From: Tubulanus polymorphus
Taxonomy: Eukaryota > Nemertea > Palaeonemertea > Tubulaniformes > Tubulanidae
Assembly (NCBI RefSeq): GCF_964204645.1
Contig: NC_134032.1
Location: 9,728,275 to 9,792,274 of the forward strand
DNA: 64,000 bases
Direction: 5' to 3'
The translations under genes were made by a program, and so were the position numbers. Under the pieces are notes generated by a model, which made no database searches, had not been told where the DNA came from, and saw only the letters and a program-made list of their open reading frames with translations. Shown piece by piece: positions 46,952-55,774 of the stretch (the stretch's first letter is position 1; each line of letters opens with the position of its first letter).

Positions 46952-47740
46952 ACTCTGAAAGTAGATGAGAATTTCTATGATACATTTATTTCATTTCTAA
47001 AAAGTAGAATACAGCAACTGTTGGCTGCTTTCATTTATTTTACTACTCTCTTTGTCTGATAAAGATAGTATTTGAGTAAATGTTATTTTTTGATCTAGAA
47101 ATCAGAAAGCAACGCTAGACCCCTCTGTAGGCATTCGAACCTGATATTATCATGACACTGCCTCCATGCGAAACCCTGTCGCGGTAAACCTATCCCCAAC
47201 AGGCATGCACACACTGTAGTAACGAACCTGGGGCCGGTTGCATGTAGTCACGGATAAGACCGGTCTTAGTTCTATAGCCAATCTAACAACTTAAGATCAG
47301 TCTAAAGATTTAAGTCCACTTTTGGAATTAAGCCACAACTTTGCAACCAGTCCCTGTTTCATTCCTGAGTCACCCCTACTTCTGCTACTCATATATAGAG
47401 CTTAGTCACCTACCACAGATTTTTTGAGCGTCTTGTTGATGCGATCCACAACAATGATTAAAGGCAGAAAATAATCGTTACATATAGTGTAGTGAGCGTT
47501 TTTTACATAAGCATCTTTGAAGAATTTTGGAATAAATCATCCAAGTTGCATCGGATATTCACATAATCCTGCTGAATATTTTCAGGCATGTAGGACTTAT
47601 ATAGAAGAAAAAATAATTTCAGAAAAAATAATTTCGTTTTCATTATTTCCATGAATCCTTTGTTTGAGTGTCATATGAAAGTCTTGTAGTCACATTTACA
47701 TGTATATTGTCACATGCTGCAAAAGGAAAGGGAAGACCGA
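46952..47740. other. non-coding, with repeat fragments
   Basis: Positions 47120-47205 are a degenerate half of the B-box-ended element (GGCATTCGAACCTGATATTA). The remainder shows nothing apart from the MITE-like element at 47231-47356. Confidence 0.5.
47231..47356. mobile_element. MITE-like inverted-repeat element, relative of 30067-30200
   Basis: GGGCCGGTTGCATGTAGTCA on the left roughly pairs with GCCACAACTTTGCAACCAGT on the right. The interior has AAGACCGGTCTTAG and AGACTGATCTTAAG-type words. Confidence 0.65.
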
Positions 47741-48075
47741 AGAATCAAACCCAGCCAATTACAGACTGCGATTTCTGTGGTTACAAACATGCAGCCGGAA
47801 AAGAAAGATGTCCCGCGTATAGTTAAACCTGTCAGAACTGTAACGGTCGGAATTACTTTAAAGCAAAATGTAAGAAGTCGAAAATACACGCAGTGGATAT
47901 TTCGAGTGAAAAACCGCTCGACTATGGAGACGACTGCTGGCTTAATGCTGTGCAGGCTGACACGAAAGCGGTTTACATGCACGGATGCAAGTGAATGATT
48001 GCGATATCAAATTTCAAGTCGATAGCGGAACTGATACGAAACTGTTTGATGTGCCTCACTCTAGTTCGAATACCC
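47741..48075 (+). pseudogene. Gypsy-type gag zinc-knuckle and protease fragment, decayed
   Basis: One frame reads CDFCGYKHAAGKERCPAY, a stop, then CQNCNGRNYFKAKCKK. This is the double CCHC zinc-knuckle of metazoan Gypsy gag proteins, where CPA-G-C-CGK-NHF is usual. It runs on towards FQVDSG near 48020-48040, the catalytic Asp-Ser-Gly of the retropepsin. In-frame stops in the second knuckle and before the protease show decay. No LTR was found nearby. Confidence 0.75.
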
Positions 48076-48265
48076 TGTTCAGTTTGTGACAGAAAGTTTT
48101 CTGATCGTGGAAAGAAGGCTCTTCCAATCGTGATCGGTCCCCTCCCATAGATGAGCTCTTTCACCCATATTAAAGTCAAACATTTTAATTGAATTAGCAT
48201 GGAATATATTCAAATTTAGTAAGGTTATTCATAGGCGCCTAAATGTATTTTGCTTATTCTACTCT

Positions 48266-48671
48266 AGTAATAGGGGTAATGGGCTTTCAGATCAAAGGTC
48301 GAACGGTCGAGCCCATTAAAAAACAAAATATTAAAAGTAATTAAAAAACTATAATATATTTTCATAACCGCGTGCATTTTATATCAAAACTAAATATTTA
48401 TTCTAAGATATCAATAATATAAAAAGCATATTGTATTAAATCAATTGGTCGCTCCGCTTCGCCACCGCTCCGCTCCGCGACCAATTGATTTAATTACAAT
48501 ACACAAATTCAAATAATCAAATATATTCAAATGATAATAATTATTCTATTATTCAACTGAAATGCACGCGGTTATGAAAATATATTATAGTTTTTTAATT
48601 ACTTTTAATATATGTTATTAATGAACTCGATCATTAAACCTTTAACCCGAAAGCCCATTACCCCTATTACT
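48266..48671. repeat. imperfect palindrome of about 406 bp at the left end of the element
   Basis: AGTAATAGGGGTAATGGGCT at 48266 is inverted as AGCCCATTACCCCTATTACT ending at 48671. A second block of about 50 bp, including AAAACTATAATATATTTTCA and TAACCGCGTGCATTT, is identical in both arms. The innermost block TTAAATCAATTGGTCGC pairs at 48436-48452 and 48477-48493. The sequences between these blocks differ in the two arms. The loop, 48453-48476, is C-rich with GCTCCGC repeats. The first arm may be the terminal inverted repeat of the element. Confidence 0.9.
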
Positions 48672-48727
48672 CTTAAAATATTCACATAAATGAATAACAT
48701 TTAAATCATTGAACTTCTAAAATCAAT

Positions 48728-48756
48728 TTTAATAAAAAATATAGTATTAAAATGGA
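48728..48756 (+). promoter_or_regulatory. class E start motif before the 57-residue zinc-finger gene
   Basis: TTTAATAAAAAATATAG is followed by TATTAAAATGGA. It matches the motif before 50488, 55742 and 62649. Confidence 0.6.
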
Positions 48757-48925
48757 AGCAAATAAGTACTACTGCCCAACATGTAATATTGATATAGACA
48801 AGTCTCAAAAAGCAAGACACAATAAAACTAAAACACATTTGTTTTTAATCCAGTTGGTTAAAGCAAAAACATTTATCGAATTAAGGAACTCAACACATAG
48901 TGAAAAATATGTTGAATCGTTATAA
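48752..48925 (+). CDS. small zinc-finger protein, 57 residues
   Basis: An ATG at 48752 opens a 57-codon frame just inside the palindromic end. Near its start it has C-P-T-C, and 11 and 17 residues after the second Cys there are His residues (C-x2-C-x11-H-x5-H), a compact C2H2 finger. The finger and the following segment (HLFLIQLVKA) resemble the first finger of the 356-residue protein encoded at 54672-55742 (EHILQLVKTYA), so the two are probably related. The start motif is the same as for that gene. It is likely a DNA-binding accessory or regulatory protein, but no function is shown. Confidence 0.6.
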   Translation: MEANKYYCPTCNIDIDKSQKARHNKTKTHLFLIQLVKAKTFIELRNSTHSEKYVESL

Positions 48926-49871
48926 ACACCCGATAATACTCAGCTATATAGTTGGTTGTATTAGCTCTAGTAAACATATGTTACCAGCTTATATTTCAAT
49001 TGTAAAGAGTTAATTAATTTCATTAATCTAAATGCTTTTATTATTGTTTTTTTTCAACTTCAACACGTTGTGTATACAGCGAACGTAGCGAATCACAAAT
49101 CTCATAATTTACAAGTCCCAACACGCTTGTTCTAGATGTTTATACTAGAACATGATTCTATTTGAGCCTATATACATTCAATGTACAGAGCCATAGAATA
49201 AATCTATAAATTCACAGCTGTTACAGTTGTTACTATAACGACGAGACATTATTACACGTCATAATCAGAAACGTGTAGAATATTCTAGAACCGGAACTAG
49301 ATGGCGTGGTATAATCAACGACGTGTCATTCTAGAAATCACCCCGGAAATGGATATACGCTGTAATATTGTGCTCAGGATATTCTATCTTTCGAAACGAA
49401 ATAAGGAGTTTATAGTTTACAATTATAAATCTAAATGTAAGTACTGTTTGTTGTAGTTATTAAGGCTATTAAATACGAAACCTTTAGATATATTTAAGCG
49501 TATTTAGAATATCTTTTAGATTGCTAGAGTTACCGCTAATATCTTTTAGGTTAATAAAACGTCATACACATCAAGAAGCGATAGAGAAACTCAAGATACT
49601 CTTTCTGACTGAGGAATCAACAGCAATGGATATCAAACCAATAGAAATTAGCACAAGAAACACAAGAATCGCCAAAGATCGTCGAAGAAACTATATAAGA
49701 ATTTCAAAAACATTAAGACTCCAATGATTAAGTTTAACATTTGTTGATGTAGTTAAATATTTACCAGCAATTGAAAAAATGTTTGTAATTATAAATTGTA
49801 TTTATAGAAATCAAATGATGTATTGGAAGAAACGGCCGAACAACTTGTATAATGTATTGTGTAAATCTGAT
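48926..49871. other. AT-rich spacer in the element, no supported gene
   Basis: A possible 33-codon basic peptide (49626-49727, rich in Arg and Lys) starts at an ATG but has no class E or L motif, so I do not call it. GGCGTGGTATAATC-ACGTGT words near 49290-49330 and 49250-49275 are loosely repeated. Confidence 0.4.
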
Positions 49872-50350
49872 TGATGAATTTTTATGTTCGGTCGTTTCTA
49901 TTCAGAATGAATATATAATTATGATTAGCGCATGCGCATTAAGCAAAAACGCTCCTATAAGAGCGGTTTTGCCTAATGCGAACACGTTTAGATATTTTAT
50001 GTCGGTCGTTTCTATTTACATAATTATATATTCATTATGTAAATATAATTATGATTAGCGCATGCGCATTAAGCAAAAGCGCTCCTATAAGAGCGGTTTT
50101 GCCTAGTACACATGCGTTTGAATTTTCTATGTTCAGTTGTTTCTATTTCTAGAATGAATATATAATTATAATTAACGCATGCGCATTGATCAAAAGCGCG
50201 CACGAATGCGCGGTTTTGCCTAATGTGAACACGTTTTGATATTTTCTGTGTTCGGTCGTTTCTATTTTACAGAATTTACAGAATGAATATATAATTATGA
50301 TTAGCGCATGCGCATTAAGCAAAAGCGCGCATGAATGCGCGCTTTTGCCC
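49872..50350 (+). repeat. four iterons, each with an NRF1-like palindrome and a hairpin
   Basis: Units start with GTTCGGTCGTTTCTATT and GAATGAATATATAATTATGA. They continue with GCGCATGCGCATTA at 49928, 50058, 50175 (variant ACGCATGCGC) and 50304, a spacing of 130, 117 and 129 bp. Each palindrome is followed by a hairpin, at 49943-49972, 50073-50102, 50190-50219 and 50319-50348. In copies 1-2 the stem is GCAAAA-CGCTC with GAGCGGTTTTGC; in copy 4 it is GCAAAAGCGCGCAT with ATGCGCGCTTTTGC. The array lies upstream of the HNH nuclease gene. It could be a replication origin, packaging site or enhancer. Confidence 0.92.
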
Positions 50351-50464
50351 AGTGGTATTATTTAGATATCAGGAAATCGAAACTGACTTATCAAAAGCAG
50401 CGAGGAATGAAAAAGGATGACGTTAGTCGGAGAAATGGAAGAGGATTATAAAATATTAACCAAT

Positions 50465-50492
50465 TTAGTAAAAAATACGTATAATAAATGGA
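50465..50492 (+). promoter_or_regulatory. class E start motif before the HNH gene
   Basis: TTAGTAAAAAATACG is followed by TATAATAAATGGA. The last 13 bases are identical to those before 55742 and 62649. Confidence 0.7.
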
Positions 50493-51153
50493 ACCAGAAC
50501 AACCACAAATTATCAATATTACAAATAACACTGGCGTTATAAACATATATTACAAGAAGTGTTCTAAATGTGAATTAAATAAATCATTAACAGAATTTAG
50601 TAAGCGTAAGATTAGCAAAGATGGTTTTCAAAATTGTTGTAAAACTTGTGCTAAACTATACACCAAACAATATCGAGAAGATAATATAAAACATTATAAT
50701 TATTATATGACAAAATATATGAGAGAAAGATATCAAACAGATCTTAATTTTAGATTGAAACAATGCTTAAGGACTAGAATAACACAATTATTCAACAAAG
50801 AAACACATTCAGAAACATTAACTAATTTGTTGGGTTGTTCAGATGAATTTCTCAAATCATGGATTATATATCAATTCGATGATAAAATGAATATAGATAA
50901 TTATGGGGATTATTACCACATTGATCACGTGTTACCAATATCTAAATTTAACATGAATGATGAATACAATAAAAAACTTATTTGGGGTTGGAAAAATTTA
51001 AGACCTTTAGAAAAGAAAGAAAATCAAACCAAATCTAATAAACTAGATTTACAGTTATATTTAGAACAGTTAACAAAAGCAAAGAAATTTATTGATCAAT
51101 GGAATAATAATCCAAATAATGAACAATACGTTGAGTTTTTAATGAGTGGTTAA
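50488..51153 (+). CDS. HNH-family endonuclease
   Basis: The 221-residue protein combines a zinc-binding region with an HNH nuclease core. Cys25-x2-Cys28 and Cys51-x2-Cys54 form a four-cysteine site. The nuclease motif is HIDHVLPISKF (His144, Asp146, His147), followed by WKNLRPL (Asn170) and ENQTKSNK (around 179-184), the usual His-Asn-His(Asn) metal site. Such nucleases cleave or nick DNA. In this setting it could act in replication initiation, genome resolution or homing. It begins about 140 bp after the iteron array. The start is fixed by the class E motif ending in the ATG. Confidence 0.88.
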   Translation: MEPEQPQIINITNNTGVINIYYKKCSKCELNKSLTEFSKRKISKDGFQNCCKTCAKLYTKQYREDNIKHYNYYMTKYMRERYQTDLNFRLKQCLRTRITQLFNKETHSETLTNLLGCSDEFLKSWIIYQFDDKMNIDNYGDYYHIDHVLPISKFNMNDEYNKKLIWGWKNLRPLEKKENQTKSNKLDLQLYLEQLTKAKKFIDQWNNNPNNEQYVEFLMSG

Positions 51154-51378
51154 AGAATAATATATCTCAAATAAAATATAATAAAAATTACATACCTTCA
51201 ACTATCTATTATTTCTATTTTAATTTTTAATATTTTCTTTTCAAAAAAGAATACTTTATATCACAAATAAAAAATACTAAAAAAACAATAACTAATACTA
51301 GAATTCTTTAGCTTTAACTAGCTAGTATCATTTGAAGAATACTTATAATACTATTCTTATTAAATTTCTCTAATATAA
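51154..51378. other. AT-rich spacer before the 200-residue gene
   Basis: No gene is seen. The sequence just before the next ATG (AAATTTCTCTAATATAAATG) is a weak form of the class L motif. Confidence 0.4.
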
Positions 51379-51981
51379 ATGTCTAAGAAATCGAATAAGA
51401 ATAGTATTGATATTGAAAAGACATTAGATGATTTGGGTATAAGTGATAATAAAGATACAGTTGCAACTAATTGTGCTCAAGTTAATAACAATATAGATTA
51501 TGAATACTATTTATATTGTAAGCATCATCTTGAATTATTAATTGCTGGCGGGAAATCTAAGGACTTCTTAGGAAAAATAATAACTTTTCAAGAATTAGAT
51601 AATATGAACAAAGAAAAAGTAATAAAATATTTTAAGATTTATGAAGAGTCAAGATTAGCTAGAATAAACGACTCTATAAGTGATGGTATTGTCAAATGTT
51701 ATTCTAAATTATGTAACCAGTTAATACCAATTGATGATGAAAATAAATTATATAATGATTTGAAAAATGACTATTTAGTTATGACTGAATTACAAAAATG
51801 GGTTGGATACGCTTCATTTCAATTAGGATCGGTTATGACATTAATTTCTACTGGAGTTATAACATTTTCGAACATCAAACCTATGGAATATAAATCAGGT
51901 AAGAACGAAACAGATGTACTACAACAAAACGTCGAAACAGAAAATGAATCAGAACAAAAATTAACTAAAATAAATGAGTGA
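51379..51981 (+). CDS. protein of unknown function, 200 residues, Polinton-type
   Basis: I cannot assign a function. The N-terminal 40 residues are polar. A conserved-looking central helical part follows (SRLARINDSISDGIVKCYSK, LIPIDDENKLYNDLKNDYLV), then a more hydrophobic segment (YASFQLGSVMTLISTGVITF) and an acidic tail. The pattern 'SDGIV...IPIDD..KL..DL..D.LV' recalls a protein I associate with animal Polintons, but this rests on memory. It overlaps the next gene by 8 nt, so the two are probably expressed together. Confidence 0.7.
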   Translation: MSKKSNKNSIDIEKTLDDLGISDNKDTVATNCAQVNNNIDYEYYLYCKHHLELLIAGGKSKDFLGKIITFQELDNMNKEKVIKYFKIYEESRLARINDSISDGIVKCYSKLCNQLIPIDDENKLYNDLKNDYLVMTELQKWVGYASFQLGSVMTLISTGVITFSNIKPMEYKSGKNETDVLQQNVETENESEQKLTKINE

Positions 51982-52360
51982 TGGAGTTAAGAAAAAGGCT
52001 AGATCCGAGAAACAAATTAAATGGGCAAGAGAATTAGGTAAAAGATCATCAGAATTAAAAAAAGCTAAGAAAAAGAAATTAACTGATATAAATGAATCAC
52101 AGAAATTATCTGATGGTGCCGTACAGCACCCACACGGTGGTATTGAAACAAATAATAATCCATCTAATAGATTCAGCACAGCTGAATCTCATAATTACTT
52201 ATATATTACAATTGGGTTAATCACAATTATTATATTATCCGGTGTAATATATAAATCAAAATTCAAATCCGATGATAAAGATGATTCTAATGATAATAAA
52301 CCTATCATACCAGAAAATAAATCAAATGAAACTAAATATAAAATATTATTAATGGATTAA
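51974..52360 (+). CDS. small single-pass membrane protein, 128 residues
   Basis: The protein starts with a strongly basic region (KKKARSEKQIKWARELGKRS and a KKAKKKK run). It continues with a polar linker and has one transmembrane segment at about residues 75-95 (YLYITIGLITIIILSGVIY). It ends in a charged tail of about 30 residues. The basic N-terminus with a repeated RSEKQIKWARELGK-like motif could bind nucleic acid or phosphate-rich surfaces. The gene overlaps the 200-residue gene and ends 3 nt before the integrase start. Function unknown. Confidence 0.7.
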   Translation: MSDGVKKKARSEKQIKWARELGKRSSELKKAKKKKLTDINESQKLSDGAVQHPHGGIETNNNPSNRFSTAESHNYLYITIGLITIIILSGVIYKSKFKSDDKDDSNDNKPIIPENKSNETKYKILLMD

Positions 52361-52363
52361 AAT

Positions 52364-53452
52364 ATGATGAAAAAAGAACAATATTTAAGAGAGTTATATT
52401 ATAACCCAGAAAGTGAAGTATCATATTCAAGTGTTTCGGAATTATGGGATAAAATTAAATCTGATAAAGAAAAAATAAAATATAGTGAATTAAAATCATG
52501 GTTACAAAATCAACCCACATATCAAATTCATAAAAAGATGGATAAAAAATATTTAACAAGAAAAGTTATGGTTTCATATATCGATCAGCAATGGCAAGCT
52601 GATTTAATTGACATGAAAAACTTAGAAGAATATAACAAAGGATATTTCTGGATACTAAATGTTATAGATATATTCAGTAGATACGCATGGAGTATCCCGA
52701 TTAAAAATAAAACTGGTGTAGAAGTAACAATTGCTTTCAGATTAATATTTAAAGAAGCTATTCCAGATAAGATACAATTTGATGAAGGTAAGGAATTTTA
52801 TAACAAACATTTTAAAAAACTATTAACTGATAACGATGTAGAATATTTTTCAACACATTCAGATAAAAAAGCATCTGTTATAGAAAGATTTAATAAAACA
52901 TTGAAAACTAGAATGTGGAAATATTTCACCGCTAATGAAACATATAAATATATCGATGTGTTAGATGATTTAGTTAAAGGTTATAATAATTCTAAACATA
53001 GTTCTATAAATATGAAACCTATACAAGCTAGAAAAGAAGAAAATTCAGAAATAGTTTGGAATAATTTATATGGAGCATTTGTTACACATGATTTTGGAGA
53101 ACCTAAATTTAAAATAGGACAACACGTTAGAATTTCTAAATATCGAAAAACATTTTATAAAGGTTATACCCCTAATTTTACAGAAGAAATATTTAAAATT
53201 AAAAAGATAATATTAACTAAACCATTTGTTTATAAATTGTTTGATTTAAAAGATGAAGAAATATTAGGTTATTTTTATGAACAAGAATTATCATTAGTAC
53301 CAAATCCAGATGAAATAGAATACAAAATAGAAAAGGTATTGAAAACAAAAACTCTTAAAGGAAAAAAGTATTCTTTGGTGAAATATAAAGGATATGATGA
53401 TAAATTTAATGAATGGATTTTATCTAGTAAAATTAAAAGAATAAATGAATAA
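52364..53452 (+). CDS. INT: retroviral-type integrase with C-terminal chromodomain
   Basis: This 362-residue enzyme inserts the element into chromosomes. The catalytic DDE core is visible: Asp80 in WQADLIDM, Asp140 in IQFDEGKEF and Glu174 in SVIERFNKTLK, a spacing of D-x59-D-x33-E. The core is followed by YNNSKHSSINMKPIQA, typical of Polinton and Gypsy integrases. Residues about 318-360 form a chromodomain (IEKVLKTKTLKGKKYSLVKY followed by KGYDDKFNEW), which may direct insertion to marked chromatin. The start could be at the first or second of two adjacent ATGs. The gene overlaps the ATPase gene by 8 nt. No break is seen. Confidence 0.95.
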   Translation: MMKKEQYLRELYYNPESEVSYSSVSELWDKIKSDKEKIKYSELKSWLQNQPTYQIHKKMDKKYLTRKVMVSYIDQQWQADLIDMKNLEEYNKGYFWILNVIDIFSRYAWSIPIKNKTGVEVTIAFRLIFKEAIPDKIQFDEGKEFYNKHFKKLLTDNDVEYFSTHSDKKASVIERFNKTLKTRMWKYFTANETYKYIDVLDDLVKGYNNSKHSSINMKPIQARKEENSEIVWNNLYGAFVTHDFGEPKFKIGQHVRISKYRKTFYKGYTPNFTEEIFKIKKIILTKPFVYKLFDLKDEEILGYFYEQELSLVPNPDEIEYKIEKVLKTKTLKGKKYSLVKYKGYDDKFNEWILSSKIKRINE

Positions 53453-54056
53453 AGATTTATTTATATTTGAACCGCATAATATGTTAGTTACTGGAGTTAC
53501 GAATTGTGGTAAAACACATTTCATATTAGACTTGTTAGAAACTATTTATAAAAATCATTTTGATAATATAATATTATTCTGCCCAACTTATGAAATGAAT
53601 AAAACATATAATAGAGATATAGTTAAGATAAAAAAGTTTATTATATTAGACCCTAAAACAGTAAAAGAAAATTTAGATAATTGTATAAAAATTACATTAG
53701 ATATTTATAAAGGATCAAATACATTATATATTATTGATGATTGCGCAAATTTACATGATTCTAAAATTAAAGAAAGCGAGTTATGTTATTTAGCTTTCTC
53801 TGGTAGACATTTTGGGATAACAACATGGGTTTTAAATCAAAAATATAATTCAATTGTTAAAGATTTTAGAGAGAATATAAGATTTCTAGTTTTATTTTAT
53901 AACAAAGATAGAAAATCTATGCAACAATCATTGGAAGAAAATCAAATTATACCTACTGAATTACATGATGAATATATTAATAAATTAAAAAATAATAAAG
54001 GTTCAAAATTATTAATGAGATTACAATTTCCCTATGAATATAAATTTATAAAATAA
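53445..54056 (+). CDS. A32-like (FtsK/HerA-type) genome-packaging ATPase
   Basis: This 203-residue ATPase is expected to drive genome packaging into capsids. The Walker A motif is GVTNCGKTHF at residues 17-26 and the Walker B motif is LYIIDD at about 94-99. Downstream, FSGRHFGITTWVLNQKYNSI carries the conserved sensor-like Gln/Asn region of poxvirus A32-type ATPases. The length is near that of other Polinton ATPases. It is the last gene of the plus-strand block and runs into the convergent region at 54057. Its start overlaps the integrase stop within ATAAATGAATAA. Confidence 0.93.
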   Translation: MNKDLFIFEPHNMLVTGVTNCGKTHFILDLLETIYKNHFDNIILFCPTYEMNKTYNRDIVKIKKFIILDPKTVKENLDNCIKITLDIYKGSNTLYIIDDCANLHDSKIKESELCYLAFSGRHFGITTWVLNQKYNSIVKDFRENIRFLVLFYNKDRKSMQQSLEENQIIPTELHDEYINKLKNNKGSKLLMRLQFPYEYKFIK

Positions 54057-54671
54057 AATCCTAATTCAAAATATTATAGAATTAGATATATATTAGATAC
54101 TGTATATTGATGGATGAGTGGATGAATTGGATGAATTGGATGAATTGGAAGAGTGGATGAATGGAAGAGTGTAATAATATATAATTTACATATGTTTTTT
54201 ATTTTTAAAACAGTAAGAGTTTGATTTGAAGATGTCATATAATAATAAATATATTTTTATAAAATAATAAAATGACAGATAATAAATGACATATAATAAA
54301 AAATATATTTTCATAAAATAATAAATAATAAAATGATAAATAATAAAATGATAAATAATAAATATATTTTTATAAAATAATAAATAATAAAATGATAAAT
54401 AATAAAATGATAAATAATAAATATATTTTTATAAAATAATAAATAATAAAATGATAAATAATAAATGTCATATAATAATAAATATATATTGTGTTAAATT
54501 TAATAAAGAATAAAAATATTATATTTATACTCATACTATTCTTCCAATTTATGTGTTAAAAAGTAAAATATATATATTATTATACTCATTCACTCTTCCA
54601 CTCATCCAATTCATCCAACTCTTCCAACTCATCCATTCATCCATCAATATACAGTGAATTCTATAATCTTT
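54057..54671. terminator. convergent intergenic region: inverted repeat with central tandem array
   Basis: Two gene blocks end here, facing each other. About 100 bp at 54072-54186 (ACTGTATATTGATGGATGAG, then GGATGAATT repeats and GGAAGAGTG) are inverted at 54568-54668. Between them lies an AT-only tandem array, 54300-54480, in which AAATATATTTT recurs at 54300, 54359 and 54418 (59-bp spacing) with AAATGATAAATAAT words. The structure would place hairpin-forming RNA at the 3' end of both blocks, so termination or 3'-end formation is a plausible role. Confidence 0.75.
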
Positions 54672-55742
54672 TTAATTTTCATTTTCATATTTTTCTTTAA
54701 GCTCATTGTATTCAAAATATATATCCCTTTGTATTTTTATTGATATAATTCCTGAACGATTCCCGAGTTTATATTTATAGAATTTTGCTCTTGAAAATAT
54801 TTTTGGAATATAATTTTCGATTTCAGTTTTAGATGGATGTTTATTTAAAAATTCTCTAAAATCATCATATTTAAGTTCAAATAAGTTCATTGCATAACTT
54901 ACATTTGGTTTAAAGTTATCTAACTTTTTCAATATGGTAACTATATCATTACTCGAGAAATAATCTATAAATGTTTTTCTATACCACCGATAATCTAATA
55001 TATTATTATTATTAAATTTTGGATTTATAACTCTTGGATCTTCTATAACACTATCTGTACCAATATGTTTAATTGAGTATTTATGATTCAATTGTTTATC
55101 ATATATTACATATTCTTTACATTTTTCACACCAAGATTTAAATACTTTTATTGCATGGGCTGAATCATTTCCACTTTTTGTTTTTAATTTATAATGTTTT
55201 GCCCAATTAGCCTTTGTTATACATTCATTACAGAAAGCACAATAATTCTGATCCTCTTTACATTTATCTTTATATATATTGGCATATGTTTTTACTAATT
55301 GTAAAATATGTTCATCTTTTTTGATGTGTAATAAATAATCATTATAATTATCAAAATCTTCTTCACAATACATACATCTGATGTTATCTTTTGGTTGAAC
55401 ATTTGATTTTTCTATTTTAGGTTCAATATTATGTTCTATTTTAGGTTCAATATTATCATCATCATTCGATGTAGAAGGTATAACATTATCTTCTATTTTA
55501 GGTTCAATATTATTATCTATTTTTGTTTCAATATTATCTTTTATTTTAGGTTCAATATTATCTTCTATTTTTATATCAATATTATTATTACGTTCAATTA
55601 AATATTCTTTGTATTGATTTAATTCATTTAATAAAAATGTTCCAATATATTCATTTATTCTTTTATAAGGTATTACATAATACAAATCATCATTGATTTC
55701 TTTATCAGCTTTGATTCTTTCATATACTTTACCTCCTTCCAT
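54672..55742 (-). CDS. zinc-finger protein with acidic repeats, 356 residues
   Basis: Three potential zinc fingers are visible: C123-x2-C126-x12-H139-x5-H145, then C168-x2-C171 with H183, and C205-x2-C208-x11-H220-x5-H226. Residues 55-118 consist of repeated NIEPKIEDN-like units of 8-10 residues, a low-complexity acidic linker. The C-terminal third (DYRWYRKTFIDYFSSNDIVT, ENYIPKIFSRAKFYKYK) is helical and unknown. The finger region is similar to the 57-residue protein at 48752. A DNA-binding role is inferred from the fingers. The start is supported by the class E motif ending in ATGGA. Confidence 0.8.
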   Translation of the reverse strand: MEGGKVYERIKADKEINDDLYYVIPYKRINEYIGTFLLNELNQYKEYLIERNNNIDIKIEDNIEPKIKDNIETKIDNNIEPKIEDNVIPSTSNDDDNIEPKIEHNIEPKIEKSNVQPKDNIRCMYCEEDFDNYNDYLLHIKKDEHILQLVKTYANIYKDKCKEDQNYCAFCNECITKANWAKHYKLKTKSGNDSAHAIKVFKSWCEKCKEYVIYDKQLNHKYSIKHIGTDSVIEDPRVINPKFNNNNILDYRWYRKTFIDYFSSNDIVTILKKLDNFKPNVSYAMNLFELKYDDFREFLNKHPSKTEIENYIPKIFSRAKFYKYKLGNRSGIISIKIQRDIYFEYNELKEKYENEN

Positions 55743-55766
55743 TTATTATATATATTTTTATTAAAG
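55737..55766 (-). promoter_or_regulatory. class E start motif before the 356-residue zinc-finger gene
   Basis: Read on the minus strand: TTTAATAAAAATATA then TATAATAAATGGA. Confidence 0.7.
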
Positions 55767-55774
55767 TTAAAATT

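Noticed and set aside
48266-48671. Palindrome as an independent MITE unrelated to the Polinton
   Set aside because: ACTCT occurs at 48261-48265 and 48669-48673 and could be read as a duplication, but it overlaps the arm sequence itself. The AT-rich viral-type genes begin directly inside. I keep it as an open alternative, not the preferred reading.
49521-49727. 68-codon frame beginning with TTG in the Polinton
   Set aside because: There is no ATG at the start. The internal ATG gives only 33 residues, and neither start motif class precedes it.
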